DNA from: Nitrospirota bacterium | GTDB taxonomy: Bacteria > Nitrospirota > Nitrospiria > Nitrospirales > NS-4 | Direction: 5' to 3' | DNA length: 6,261 bases | Assembly: GCA_005877855.1 (NCBI GenBank) | Contig: VBOF01000099.1 | Coordinates: forward strand, 1-6,261 | Shown here: one piece after another, positions 1-5,856 of the stretch | Layout: every line of letters starts with the position of its first letter | How positions within the stretch are numbered: the first letter of the stretch is position 1 | Notes under the pieces: model-generated | Seen by the model: only the letters and a program-made list of their open reading frames with translations | The model's database searches: none | Told to the model about the DNA's origin: nothing | Position numbers and translations under genes: made by a program

Positions 1-64
1 ACCGATCCTTGAGAGGTTTAAATCCCGCCGCGACTTTCTTCTTCTCCTTCGTCTCCACCGTCAT
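1..64 (-). CDS. groES: GroES-like co-chaperonin, N-terminal fragment (cut by the window edge)
   Basis: Only the first 21 codons are inside the window. They start at an ATG (64-62), and an AAGGAGG-type Shine-Dalgarno sequence lies at 74-81, about 9 nt upstream. The peptide begins MTVETKEKKK and then reads GFKPLKDR. A KPLxDR box near the N-terminus is typical of the 10-kDa chaperonin GroES, which caps the GroEL folding chamber in the cytoplasm. The strong promoter and ribosome binding site in front fit a highly expressed chaperonin. Two points are unusual. About 14 lysine-rich residues precede the box, whereas classical GroES starts almost directly with it. The next codon begins with T, so the usual valine after DR is absent and leucine is one possibility. 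The identification rests on one short motif, so another small protein cannot be excluded. Confidence 0.6.
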   Translation of the reverse strand, partial: MTVETKEKKKVAAGFKPLKDR

Positions 65-73
65 AATGCTGTT

Positions 74-81
74 CCCTCCTT
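74..81 (-). promoter_or_regulatory. Strong ribosome binding site of the groES-like gene
   Basis: The minus strand reads AAGGAGGG here, nearly the full anti-16S complement, with 9 nt between it and the ATG at 64-62. It fixes the start of the partial gene at the left edge and predicts high translation. Confidence 0.8.
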
Positions 82-100
82 CACTTAGGTCTTTGTGAGA

Positions 101-112
101 TGAATCGATTCA
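101..112. repeat. Perfect 12-bp palindrome in the groES leader
   Basis: TGAATCGATTCA is a perfect inverted repeat with no spacer, in the predicted untranslated leader about 37 nt before the start codon. Its symmetry could suit a dimeric repressor, but a 12-bp AT-leaning palindrome can also occur by chance. It does not resemble the CIRCE element of HrcA. Confidence 0.35.
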
Positions 113-121
113 CGGTAAGTC

Positions 122-140
122 CCCTGCCCTTGCAGCAGGG
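122..140 (-). other. Small hairpin in the groES leader
   Basis: On the minus strand CCCTGC and GCAGGG can pair into a 6-bp GC-rich stem (122-127 with 135-140) around a 7-nt loop. No T-run follows, so it is not an intrinsic terminator. It lies just downstream of the predicted transcription start and could be a leader structure affecting mRNA stability or temperature response. That role is inference. Confidence 0.4.
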
Positions 141-158
141 TACACCTTTAGCGCAAGT

Positions 159-176
159 GGCTCCTTATATAAAGCC
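159..176. repeat. Imperfect palindrome over the -10 region of the groES promoter
   Basis: The 18 bases GGCTCCTTATATAAAGCC form an inverted repeat with 7 of 9 pairs matching, centred on the -10 element. A symmetric site at this position is where a repressor dimer would block RNA polymerase. Part of the symmetry comes simply from the TATATA core, so the operator reading is tentative. Confidence 0.3.
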
Positions 177-193
177 CCTTTGAAACCAGTCAA
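164..193 (-). promoter_or_regulatory. Sigma70-type promoter driving the groES-like gene
   Basis: The minus strand has a -35 box TTGACT (193-188) followed by the AT-rich stretch TTTATATAA. The -10 box can be read as TATATA (171-166, spacer 16) or TATAAG (169-164, spacer 18). Transcription would start near 155-160 and give a leader of roughly 95 nt. The promoter sits directly after ctpA with no clear terminator between, so ctpA read-through may add to groES expression. I saw no sigma32-type boxes and no CIRCE operator, so heat-shock control is not evident from this sequence. Confidence 0.6.
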
Positions 194-224
194 CCCCCTG
201 CTGGTGGATTCCTGCGGGATATTT

Positions 225-1610
225 TCACTTGGAGCGCTCGACCCGGTCATCTCGCTTAACTGGTCGTAAGTCCTTGAAAATTATCCAGGATTTCAACAAC
301 TCCACGGCTTTCTGCAGTTGCGGGTCCTCCTCGTCCTTCTCCTTGCCCTCCTTGTCCTTCGCTGGTTCACGGTCTTTCTTCCCGTCTTTCGGCTCCGGCT
401 TGGGGGCCGCCGGATTTTCCTGTAGAGGCGAGGGGTGGGGTGAGGTCCCTGGTTCGCGGAGCGTCTTGTCGAGATCCCGTTCGCGGAGCGGCGGGGCCGC
501 CGTCGGCTTCCCTTTCACGACAATGTCCGGGTTGATACCAACCCCGTGAATGCTCCGTCCCTTCGGCGTGTAATATTTGGCGGTGGTCAGGCGGAGGCCC
601 GACCCATCCCCAAGCGGCAGGATGGTCTGGACGGATCCCTTGCCGAACGTCTGCACCCCGATGATGACCGCGCGGCCCCAGTCCTGAAGCGCCCCGGCGA
701 CGATCTCGGACGCGCTGGCGCTCCCCTCGTTCACCAGGGCAACGATGGGATAGTCGTCTGGCTGCTCCTTGCTGTGGGAGACGTAATCATCCTTCCGCCC
801 CTCACGGGTCTTGATGTACACGATCAGCCGATTCGGGCCGACGAACTGCTCGGACACCTCCACCGCAGAGGTCAGCAGGCCACCCGGGTTGTTCCGGAGG
901 TCGAGGATCAACGACTGCATCTTCTGCTCGTGCAGCTTGCGGAGCGCCGCGCTCACGTCTTTGGCCGTCTGGTCCTGGAACTGGGTCACCCGGATGTAGC
1001 CGATATTGCCGTCGAGCATCTTGGACCGCACGCTCTCGATCTTGATGATCTCCCGGGTCAGCACGAAGGCCATGGGCTCCGCCGCCCCCTCGCGCTGAAT
1101 CGTGATCGTGACCTTAGTCCCCTTGGGCCCCCGCATCTTCTGGACGGCGTCAACGAGGGTCATGTCCTTGGTCGACTCCTCATTCACCTTGATAATGTAG
1201 TCGCCCGCTTTGATGCCGGCCCGCTCAGCGGGCGTGCCGTCGATCGGCGCGATGACTGTCAGGCGATTCTCTTTGATGCCAATCTGGATGCCGACCCCTC
1301 CAAACTCGCCTTTGGTCTCGACCTGCACTTCTTTGTAGACATCCGGCGGCATGAATGCGGAGTGGGGGTCCAACGTCGTGAGCATGCCCCTGATCGCGCC
1401 ATAGACCAGATCCTTGGTCTTGACCTCTTCCACGTAGTGCTTCTGGACAAGGGCCAGCACCTCGGTGAAGGTTTTCAGCTCTTCGTAGGTCTCGGTCGCC
1501 AGGACGCCGCGGTCCCAGCCTTTTGCGATGAGAACCCCCAGGAGCAGGGTCACGAGCACCAGCGCCACCCAGCCCATCTTCATTCTGTCTGACTGTCGCT
1601 TCCCATCCAT
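225..1610 (-). CDS. ctpA: Carboxy-terminal processing protease, S41 family, with PDZ domain
   Basis: This is a 461-residue S41A serine protease that would cleave proteins from their C-termini in the periplasm. A hydrophobic segment (about residues 13-29) is an uncleaved signal anchor or a signal peptide, with a possible cut after VLA at 38. The DPHSAFMPP motif (81-89) and a PDZ domain (about 100-185, around GVGIQIG) precede the catalytic core. The catalytic residues align with E. coli Prc: Ser299 in SASASE, Lys324 in FGKGSVQ and Gln328, with the same 25- and 4-residue spacings. A proline- and charge-rich linker (about 370-430) precedes the final DPQLQKAVELLK helix that is common in this family. 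The ATG at 1610 is chosen because AAGGAG lies 7 nt upstream. The gene follows envC by 30 nt, as the last gene of the division cluster. The linker is long and partly repeat-like; the rest looks intact. Confidence 0.95.
   Translation of the reverse strand: MDGKRQSDRMKMGWVALVLVTLLLGVLIAKGWDRGVLATETYEELKTFTEVLALVQKHYVEEVKTKDLVYGAIRGMLTTLDPHSAFMPPDVYKEVQVETKGEFGGVGIQIGIKENRLTVIAPIDGTPAERAGIKAGDYIIKVNEESTKDMTLVDAVQKMRGPKGTKVTITIQREGAAEPMAFVLTREIIKIESVRSKMLDGNIGYIRVTQFQDQTAKDVSAALRKLHEQKMQSLILDLRNNPGGLLTSAVEVSEQFVGPNRLIVYIKTREGRKDDYVSHSKEQPDDYPIVALVNEGSASASEIVAGALQDWGRAVIIGVQTFGKGSVQTILPLGDGSGLRLTTAKYYTPKGRSIHGVGINPDIVVKGKPTAAPPLRERDLDKTLREPGTSPHPSPLQENPAAPKPEPKDGKKDREPAKDKEGKEKDEEDPQLQKAVELLKSWIIFKDLRPVKRDDRVERSK
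425..445. repeat. GC-rich repeat-like segment inside the ctpA linker
   Basis: This stretch is an uninterrupted purine run broken only by single C or T bases, and on the minus strand it encodes part of TSPHPSPLQ (residues 389-397 of CtpA). Peptides of the SPHPSPLP type are what small dispersed intergenic repeats give when read through in many bacterial genomes. It may be the relic of such an insertion into a tolerant linker. Only one copy is in this window, so this is pattern recognition and not proof. Confidence 0.3.
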
Positions 1611-1616
1611 GATCAG

Positions 1617-1623
1617 GCTCCTT
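1617..1623 (-). promoter_or_regulatory. Ribosome binding site of ctpA
   Basis: The minus strand reads AAAAAGGAGCC before the ATG at 1610-1608, leaving about 7 nt between the AAGGAG core and the start. This favours the first ATG over the two internal ATGs (codons 10 and 12), which lie just before the hydrophobic segment. Confidence 0.75.
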
Positions 1624-1640
1624 TTTCCTACAACCGGACC

Positions 1641-2831
1641 CTAACGCCGCCGGGCCAGCCAGGCCAGCGGATTCAAGGCGCTATCGCCTTGCCGCAACTC
1701 AAAATACAGGGTGTTCTCCCCGGTCAGGCCCGTATCCCCGATCTCCCCGATCGGCTGGCTGGCCCGGACGGTCTCTCCCACGTTCACCAGCAGCTTGGAC
1801 GCGTGTGCGTACAGGGAAAAGAACCCTTCTCCATGATCCACAATCGTGAGGAGTCCGTAGCCCCGCATCCAGTCCGCGAAGGCCACGACCCCGTCGGCGA
1901 CCGACCGGATGACGCTGCCTTGCGCGGCTCGGATCTCGATCCCCTTCCGTTGCACGTACGTGTTGAACTTTGGGTGCTTCTGGCGCCCGAAGGACGCCAC
2001 CACATCCCCGTCGCTGGGCCAGTTGAGCTGCCCCTTCAAGCGCGCCACTCCTTCGCCGGCCGCCCGTGGGCGAACCGAGGCGGCCGCGCGGCGCCGCGCC
2101 TCGAATCCCTTGAGGAGGTCCTCGATGCGCAGCGCGGACTTTTCCAACTCGCCGACGGTCCGTTCATAGACAGCCTTCTCGCTCCGTGCCCGCGCCAGGA
2201 GCCGGTCCTTCTTGGCCCGCTCTTCTCGAAGGGCCGCCAATTTGGTGGTGATCGCCCGATGGTATCCCTGGAGCTCCCCACGGATCTGCAACAGATACGC
2301 CTCCGTCGTTGCGAGCCGCGCGTGATCGACGCGAGAGCCCTCGAGCAACTGGTATTCCCGTCTCGAGACCCAACGCAACGACTCGGACCGGGCCAGCAAG
2401 TCATTGTACCCGCTCGACGCCAGCAAAAGCTTCAACTGCCCGTTCGGCCCCTCCTTGTACATCACCCGCAACCGGCTGCGGAGCGAATCCTCCCGCTGGG
2501 CGATCTGCTCCCGGAGACGCTGGAGAGAGGCATTGGTGCCCGCGATTTCACGGTCCTTCTTCCTGAGCTTGCCGTTCACCGCAGCCAAGTCCTCGCGCCG
2601 AAGCTTGATCCGGTGGTCTGCCTCCTCGATTTGCTGCAGCACCGACGCTTCTTTGCGCTGGGCCTCCTCCGTTTTCTGTTTCTTCTCCTTGATCTCCCCT
2701 TTCAGTTTTTCCAGCGACTGGCGCTCCTTCTTGATCTTCTCGGAGAGCGGCTCATTGCGTTCGGACGGCGCAGCCAGCAGGGGCACACTCGCCGCGAGCA
2801 CAGTCAGCATGGCCAGCGCCGCGACCCGCAT
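1641..2831 (-). CDS. envC: EnvC-like murein hydrolase activator, coiled coil plus degenerate LytM (M23) domain
   Basis: This 396-residue secreted protein has a signal peptide (about 1-21, ending VPLLAA). Long charged coiled-coil helices follow at about 29-125 and 165-250, then a C-terminal LytM/peptidase M23 fold (about 268-393). In active LytM enzymes zinc is held by the H and D of HxGxD and by the HxH of PHLHFE. Here these read RKGIE (R295, E299) and TLYFE (T374, Y376), so the ligands are lost, while the YAH histidine (H343) remains. E. coli EnvC has the same PxLYFE-type loss and acts as a non-enzymatic activator of cell-wall amidases under FtsEX control. The neighbouring ftsE and ftsX support this role. 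The ATG at 2831 overlaps the ftsX stop by one base (TGATG) and leads straight into the signal peptide. A GGAG lies only about 3 nt upstream, so translation probably depends on coupling. Confidence 0.88.
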   Translation of the reverse strand: MRVAALAMLTVLAASVPLLAAPSERNEPLSEKIKKERQSLEKLKGEIKEKKQKTEEAQRKEASVLQQIEEADHRIKLRREDLAAVNGKLRKKDREIAGTNASLQRLREQIAQREDSLRSRLRVMYKEGPNGQLKLLLASSGYNDLLARSESLRWVSRREYQLLEGSRVDHARLATTEAYLLQIRGELQGYHRAITTKLAALREERAKKDRLLARARSEKAVYERTVGELEKSALRIEDLLKGFEARRRAAASVRPRAAGEGVARLKGQLNWPSDGDVVASFGRQKHPKFNTYVQRKGIEIRAAQGSVIRSVADGVVAFADWMRGYGLLTIVDHGEGFFSLYAHASKLLVNVGETVRASQPIGEIGDTGLTGENTLYFELRQGDSALNPLAWLARRR

Positions 2832-3730
2832 CAACTCCTCGCCACGCGTAGTTGGAGCAAGGAGACCACGCTCCCCAGGCACCCCAGCATGATCCCCAGC
2901 AGCAGGAACGCGACGGTCACGCGGTCCGGCAAGAACACCAGCCCGTGTCCGATACTCCAAAAGGTCCCCCTGAGGGCCAGCTTGGCCTCGGCCACCCCGA
3001 ACAGGCTCCGCAAGAGGACGAGCGAGCAAAGCGCGCCCGCGCCTCCCAATAGCGCCCCTTCGAGCACAAACGGGGTCTTGATGAAGGCCGTCGTGGCGCC
3101 GATCAGCTTCATGATCTCGATCTCATCCCGCCGCGCATGCAGCGTCAGCCGGATCGTATTGGCCAGGATCATCACCATAGACGCCGCCAGCACCGTTCCG
3201 ATGCCCAGACCCAGGACTTTCAAAGACCGCAGCGCCACGGCCAAGTTCTCGATCCAGTCCTGACTGTAGAGCACCTCTTCGGTCTCAGACAACGCGTTCA
3301 GTTTCTGGACCAGTTCGCGGACCTGCTCCGACGAACGATAGGCGGGACTGACCTTGATGACGAGGGACGCCGGAAAAGGATTGTCCCCCAGCCCGCTGAG
3401 CAACCGTTCTTCCGAGGGGAACTGCGCCCGGAACGTGGCCAGCGCCTGCTCCCGCGAAACGTACTCGATGCCTGCAACGGCCGGATCCTGACCGATCTCC
3501 GCGCGCACGCGCGACACGGCTTGCGGTGGCACCGCGTCTCGGATGTAGACGATGACCTTGATCTCCTCGCGTAACGAGCCCAGAGCCTCCTGTACGTTCA
3601 GGTAGAGGAGCAGGAACACTCCCATCGCCAGCATGGTGAACGTCGTGGTGGCCAACGCCACGAACGTGGTGGTCCGGTTGGACTTGATGTTGTCCACCGC
3701 CTCGCTGACCAGATATCGCAACCGTGTCAT
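2831..3730 (-). CDS. ftsX: Cell division ABC transporter-like permease FtsX
   Basis: A 299-residue inner-membrane protein that works with FtsE. FtsEX uses ATP hydrolysis to switch on periplasmic cell-wall hydrolase activators at the division site and does not transport a substrate. The layout is canonical: TM1 at about 22-44, a periplasmic domain at about 45-165 containing the conserved DNPFPASLVIKV (116-127), TM2 at about 171-193, the cytoplasmic RRDEIEIMKLIGAT segment (200-213) that contacts the ATPase, TM3 at about 221-245 and TM4 at about 271-292. The ATG at 3730 is chosen because it overlaps the ftsE stop as ATGA and starts the conserved MTRLRYLVSEA region. A longer reading frame from a GTG at 3793 would overlap ftsE by 67 nt and add a non-conserved Gly/Arg-rich tail. 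The closest GGAGG is about 15 nt upstream, so coupling to ftsE is likely. Confidence 0.95.
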   Translation of the reverse strand: MTRLRYLVSEAVDNIKSNRTTTFVALATTTFTMLAMGVFLLLYLNVQEALGSLREEIKVIVYIRDAVPPQAVSRVRAEIGQDPAVAGIEYVSREQALATFRAQFPSEERLLSGLGDNPFPASLVIKVSPAYRSSEQVRELVQKLNALSETEEVLYSQDWIENLAVALRSLKVLGLGIGTVLAASMVMILANTIRLTLHARRDEIEIMKLIGATTAFIKTPFVLEGALLGGAGALCSLVLLRSLFGVAEAKLALRGTFWSIGHGLVFLPDRVTVAFLLLGIMLGCLGSVVSLLQLRVARS

Positions 3731-4395
3731 GCTTCGGGACACCCGTCCTCCGCCACGCGCCCCTGTTCCAGCCGCACCACGCGGCGCCGCCACCGCTTCA
3801 ACAGTTCTCGGTTGTGCGTGGCGAGGACCACGGTGGTGCCCCGCGCGTTGGCGGACTTCATGAGCTCCAGGATCTCGCCCGACAGGTCCGCGTCCAGGTT
3901 GCCCGTGGGCTCATCCGCGAGAAGGATCTGCGGATCATTGACGAGCGCACGCGCCAAGCACACCCGCTGCTGCTCCCCGGCGGAGAGCGCCGTCGGCATG
4001 CCGTCCAGTTTGTGCCCCAGCCCGACCGCGCCAAGCGTCTCGGCCACCCGCACCCGCAACACCCCTTCCGGCACGCCGCTGACCTTCAACGCCAGCGCGA
4101 CGTTTTCGAAAACCGTCTTCCTCGGCAGGAGCCGGAAATCCTGAAACACGAACCCGATCATCCGACGCAGGTAGGGAACTTCGGACTCCCTGACGTGCAA
4201 CAGGTTCCGGCTGTTCACCAGGATCTGCCCTTCATCCGGGGCGTCCGCCCGGAAGATCAATCGGAGGAGCGTCGTCTTGCCGGCGCCGCTGGGTCCGGTG
4301 AGAAAGACAAATTCCCCCTTGTCGATCTTGAAACTGACGTCGTGGAGGGCCGGCCAGCCGTTATAGGCCTTGCAAACATGGTAGAACTCGATCAT
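3727..4395 (-). CDS. ftsE: Cell division ATP-binding protein FtsE
   Basis: A 222-residue ABC ATPase, the normal length for FtsE. It is the cytoplasmic engine of the FtsEX complex. It has Walker A GPSGAGKTT (34-42), Q-loop Gln85 in FVFQDFRLL, the ABC signature LSAGEQQR (137-144), Walker B ILLADEP (157-163), the D-loop GNLD (165-168) and switch His194 in ATHN. The FQDFRLLPRKTVFENVA stretch is characteristic of FtsE and separates it from LolD and MacB ATPases; the following ftsX confirms this. The first glycine of the usual LSGGEQQR is alanine, a mild and tolerated change. The ATG at 4395 overlaps the yraN stop by 4 nt. There is no good Shine-Dalgarno sequence near it, so ftsE is probably translated by ribosomes finishing yraN. 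Confidence 0.96.
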   Translation of the reverse strand: MIEFYHVCKAYNGWPALHDVSFKIDKGEFVFLTGPSGAGKTTLLRLIFRADAPDEGQILVNSRNLLHVRESEVPYLRRMIGFVFQDFRLLPRKTVFENVALALKVSGVPEGVLRVRVAETLGAVGLGHKLDGMPTALSAGEQQRVCLARALVNDPQILLADEPTGNLDADLSGEILELMKSANARGTTVVLATHNRELLKRWRRRVVRLEQGRVAEDGCPEA

Positions 4396-4775
4396 GCGGA
4401 CGTGCGGGTCTCCGGCACCTCGAATGCCCCGGGCAGCAACTCGATCCGCCGGGTCCTGGGATCAGCGCCCGAGATCAACACCACGTCGAACCGGCACGGC
4501 CGGTCACCAACCCGCCGCCACACCAGATACTGCTGGGCAAGCCGAGCGATCCGGGCCTGCTTGGCTCGAGTGATGGCAGCCGCCGGCCCGCCGAACCGGT
4601 CGTCGAGCCGGACTTTCACTTCCACGAACACCAGCATCCGGCCATCTTCCGCAATGAGGTCGATTTCCCCGCGCCTCGTCCGGTAGTTGCGTTCCAGGAT
4701 CCGGTAGCCGCGTGCTTCCAGAAACCGGGCTGCCGCGCGCTCGCCTTCTTCCCCCAGCACGCTACGCCCGGTCAT
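4392..4775 (-). CDS. yraN: YraN family protein (UPF0102), PD-(D/E)XK nuclease-like
   Basis: A 127-residue cytoplasmic protein of normal family length. The fold is recognisable from GEEGERAAARFLEARGYRILERNYR (8-32), then RRGEIDLIAEDG (34-45) and LVFVEVKVR (48-56). Glu37, Asp39, Glu52 and Lys54 are in the positions of a restriction-endonuclease-type active site. The cellular role is not established, though family members are often encoded beside rnhB, as here. That has led to suggestions of a role in DNA or RNA processing or recombination. It starts inside the end of rnhB (14-nt overlap), with AAGGAG about 9 nt upstream of the ATG, and its stop overlaps the ftsE start. The usual EVKTR reads EVKVR; the proposed catalytic residues are intact. 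Confidence 0.93.
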   Translation of the reverse strand: MTGRSVLGEEGERAAARFLEARGYRILERNYRTRRGEIDLIAEDGRMLVFVEVKVRLDDRFGGPAAAITRAKQARIARLAQQYLVWRRVGDRPCRFDVVLISGADPRTRRIELLPGAFEVPETRTSA

Positions 4776-5391
4776 GGCTCCCCACTCCTTTCATGACCGG
4801 CCGAAAACTGCGCCGGTGCAACTTGCAGGGACCGTAGCGCTCCAACTGCCGCAGGTGCTCGGCAGTGCCGTACCCCTTGTGTGTGAGAAAGCCGTACTGG
4901 GGGTAGCAGACGTGGGCCCTCGCCATGAGCCGATCTCGGAGCACCTTCGCGACGACGGATGCCGCGGCGATGGACAGACTCAACCAGTCGCCCTTGATGA
5001 CTGCACGCTGCTCGATGGGCAGCGACGGGAGGATGACCGCATCGAGGAGGAGATAATCCGGAGGGGGCGTGAGGTGCTGCACAGCCTGGACCATCGCGAG
5101 TCGGGTCGCCTCGATGATGATCACCGCGTCGATGACCTCGGCCTCCACCACCCCCACACCGATATCGAGAGCTTCCGCGAGGAGCTGCGCATAGATGTGC
5201 TCGCGCTGGGCCTCGCTCAGGAGTTTCGATTCCCGCAAGCCGGCCAAGCGGTATCGGCGGTGCAGGATGACCGCCCCCGCGACGACCGGACCAGCCAGGG
5301 GGCCGCGTCCCGCCTCATCCACCCCGGCGACACGCCGAAACCCGCGCGCCCACGCCTCGCATTCAAAGACGTCGTCGGGTTCCAGCGTCAC
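4762..5391 (-). CDS. rnhB: Ribonuclease HII
   Basis: A 209-residue type 2 RNase H that nicks RNA:DNA hybrids and single ribonucleotides embedded in DNA. The four metal-binding acidic residues are visible: Asp25 and Glu26 in GVDEAGRGPLAGPVV, Asp117 in LLLDAV and Asp135 in IKGD. The IAAASVVAKVLRD segment (141-153), HKGYGT (171-176) and the C-terminal GPCKLHRRSFRPV (187-199) also match. The start is a GTG at 5391, 15 nt after the rplS stop. The only Shine-Dalgarno-like stretch is a GAGG overlapping that stop, so coupling is likely. Two changes stand out. The common DSKKLS motif reads ESKLLS (Glu54), and the usual Asn of IDxxNIxxAT is Ile91. The catalytic set is complete, so the enzyme should be active. 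Confidence 0.96.
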   Translation of the reverse strand: MTLEPDDVFECEAWARGFRRVAGVDEAGRGPLAGPVVAGAVILHRRYRLAGLRESKLLSEAQREHIYAQLLAEALDIGVGVVEAEVIDAVIIIEATRLAMVQAVQHLTPPPDYLLLDAVILPSLPIEQRAVIKGDWLSLSIAAASVVAKVLRDRLMARAHVCYPQYGFLTHKGYGTAEHLRQLERYGPCKLHRRSFRPVMKGVGSHDRA

Positions 5392-5406
5392 GCGCCGCCG
5401 CTGGCC

Positions 5407-5823
5407 TCAGACACCGGCCTTCACGGCCTCAGGCTCAGCAGCGACGGACGCAGCCTCCGCCTTGGGCTTGCTCTCCGTCAGGTACTCCCGTTCTGCCACC
5501 CGGGCCGTCTTGCCCTTCTTCGTGCGGAGGTAATACAGCTTGGCCCGCCGGACACGCCCCTGTCGCACGAGGTCGATGCGTTCCACCACCGGCGAGTGAA
5601 GGGGAAAGATCCGCTCGACGCCGACGCCGTAGGACACCTTCCGGACCGTGAAGGTTTCCGCGTTTTGCCCACCCTTGCGACTGATGACCGCACCTTCAAA
5701 CACCTGCACGCGTTCCTTCTCGCCCTCCGCGACGCGCACGTGAACACGGACCGTGTCCCCGATCTCGAAGACCGGCACGGTTTTCTTGACCAACGTCGCA
5801 TTCAACCGCTGCAGCCGATTCAT
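5407..5823 (-). CDS. rplS: 50S ribosomal protein L19
   Basis: A 138-residue ribosomal protein that sits at the 30S-50S interface of the large subunit. The core has the standard features: a GDTVRVHVRVAEGEKERVQ strand region (22-40), FEGAVISRKGG (42-52), TFTVRKVSYGVGVERIFPLHSP (57-78), then VRRAKLYYLR (91-100) and the family end region KGKTARVAE (103-111). Bacterial L19 is usually about 115 residues. Here roughly 20 extra residues rich in Ala, Glu and Lys form a probably disordered tail. The ATG at 5823 has AGGAG about 8 nt upstream. It follows trmD by 33 nt, the classic trmD-rplS pairing, so the two are co-transcribed. Confidence 0.97.
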   Translation of the reverse strand: MNRLQRLNATLVKKTVPVFEIGDTVRVHVRVAEGEKERVQVFEGAVISRKGGQNAETFTVRKVSYGVGVERIFPLHSPVVERIDLVRQGRVRRAKLYYLRTKKGKTARVAEREYLTESKPKAEAASVAAEPEAVKAGV

Positions 5824-5856
5824 GACCGTCTCTCCTCTCTCGTTCCTGCTCGCCCG

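Noticed and set aside
140..185. CIRCE (HrcA) operator or sigma32 promoter before groES
   Set aside because: GCGCTAA on the minus strand resembles half of CIRCE (about 6 of 9 bases), but the partner half at the required spacing is missing. No CTTGAA/CCCCAT pair was seen.
194..224. Intrinsic terminator after ctpA
   Set aside because: The GC-rich stretch is a direct repeat and not an inverted one, and no T-run follows on the minus strand.
546..1592. 348-codon open frame on the plus strand opposite ctpA
   Set aside because: It is antisense to a clear S41 protease with all catalytic motifs. Its translation has no recognisable domain, and such mirror frames are common in GC-rich genes.
2832..3029. 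N-terminal extension of envC from a TTG codon at 3029
   Set aside because: It would overlap ftsX by about 200 nt with Gly/Arg-rich sequence and bury the signal peptide. The ATG at 2831 leads directly into the signal peptide.
1689..3263. 524-codon open frame on the plus strand opposite envC and ftsX
   Set aside because: It spans two well-supported genes on the other strand. Its His/Arg/Leu-rich composition is typical of antisense reading of GC-rich codons, and no family is recognisable.
3731..3793. N-terminal extension of ftsX from a GTG codon at 3793
   Set aside because: It overlaps ftsE, adds a non-conserved tail before TM1, and the ATGA junction at 3727-3730 gives a better start.
3724..4686. 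320-codon open frame on the plus strand opposite ftsE and yraN
   Set aside because: Shadow of two real genes, with no domain.
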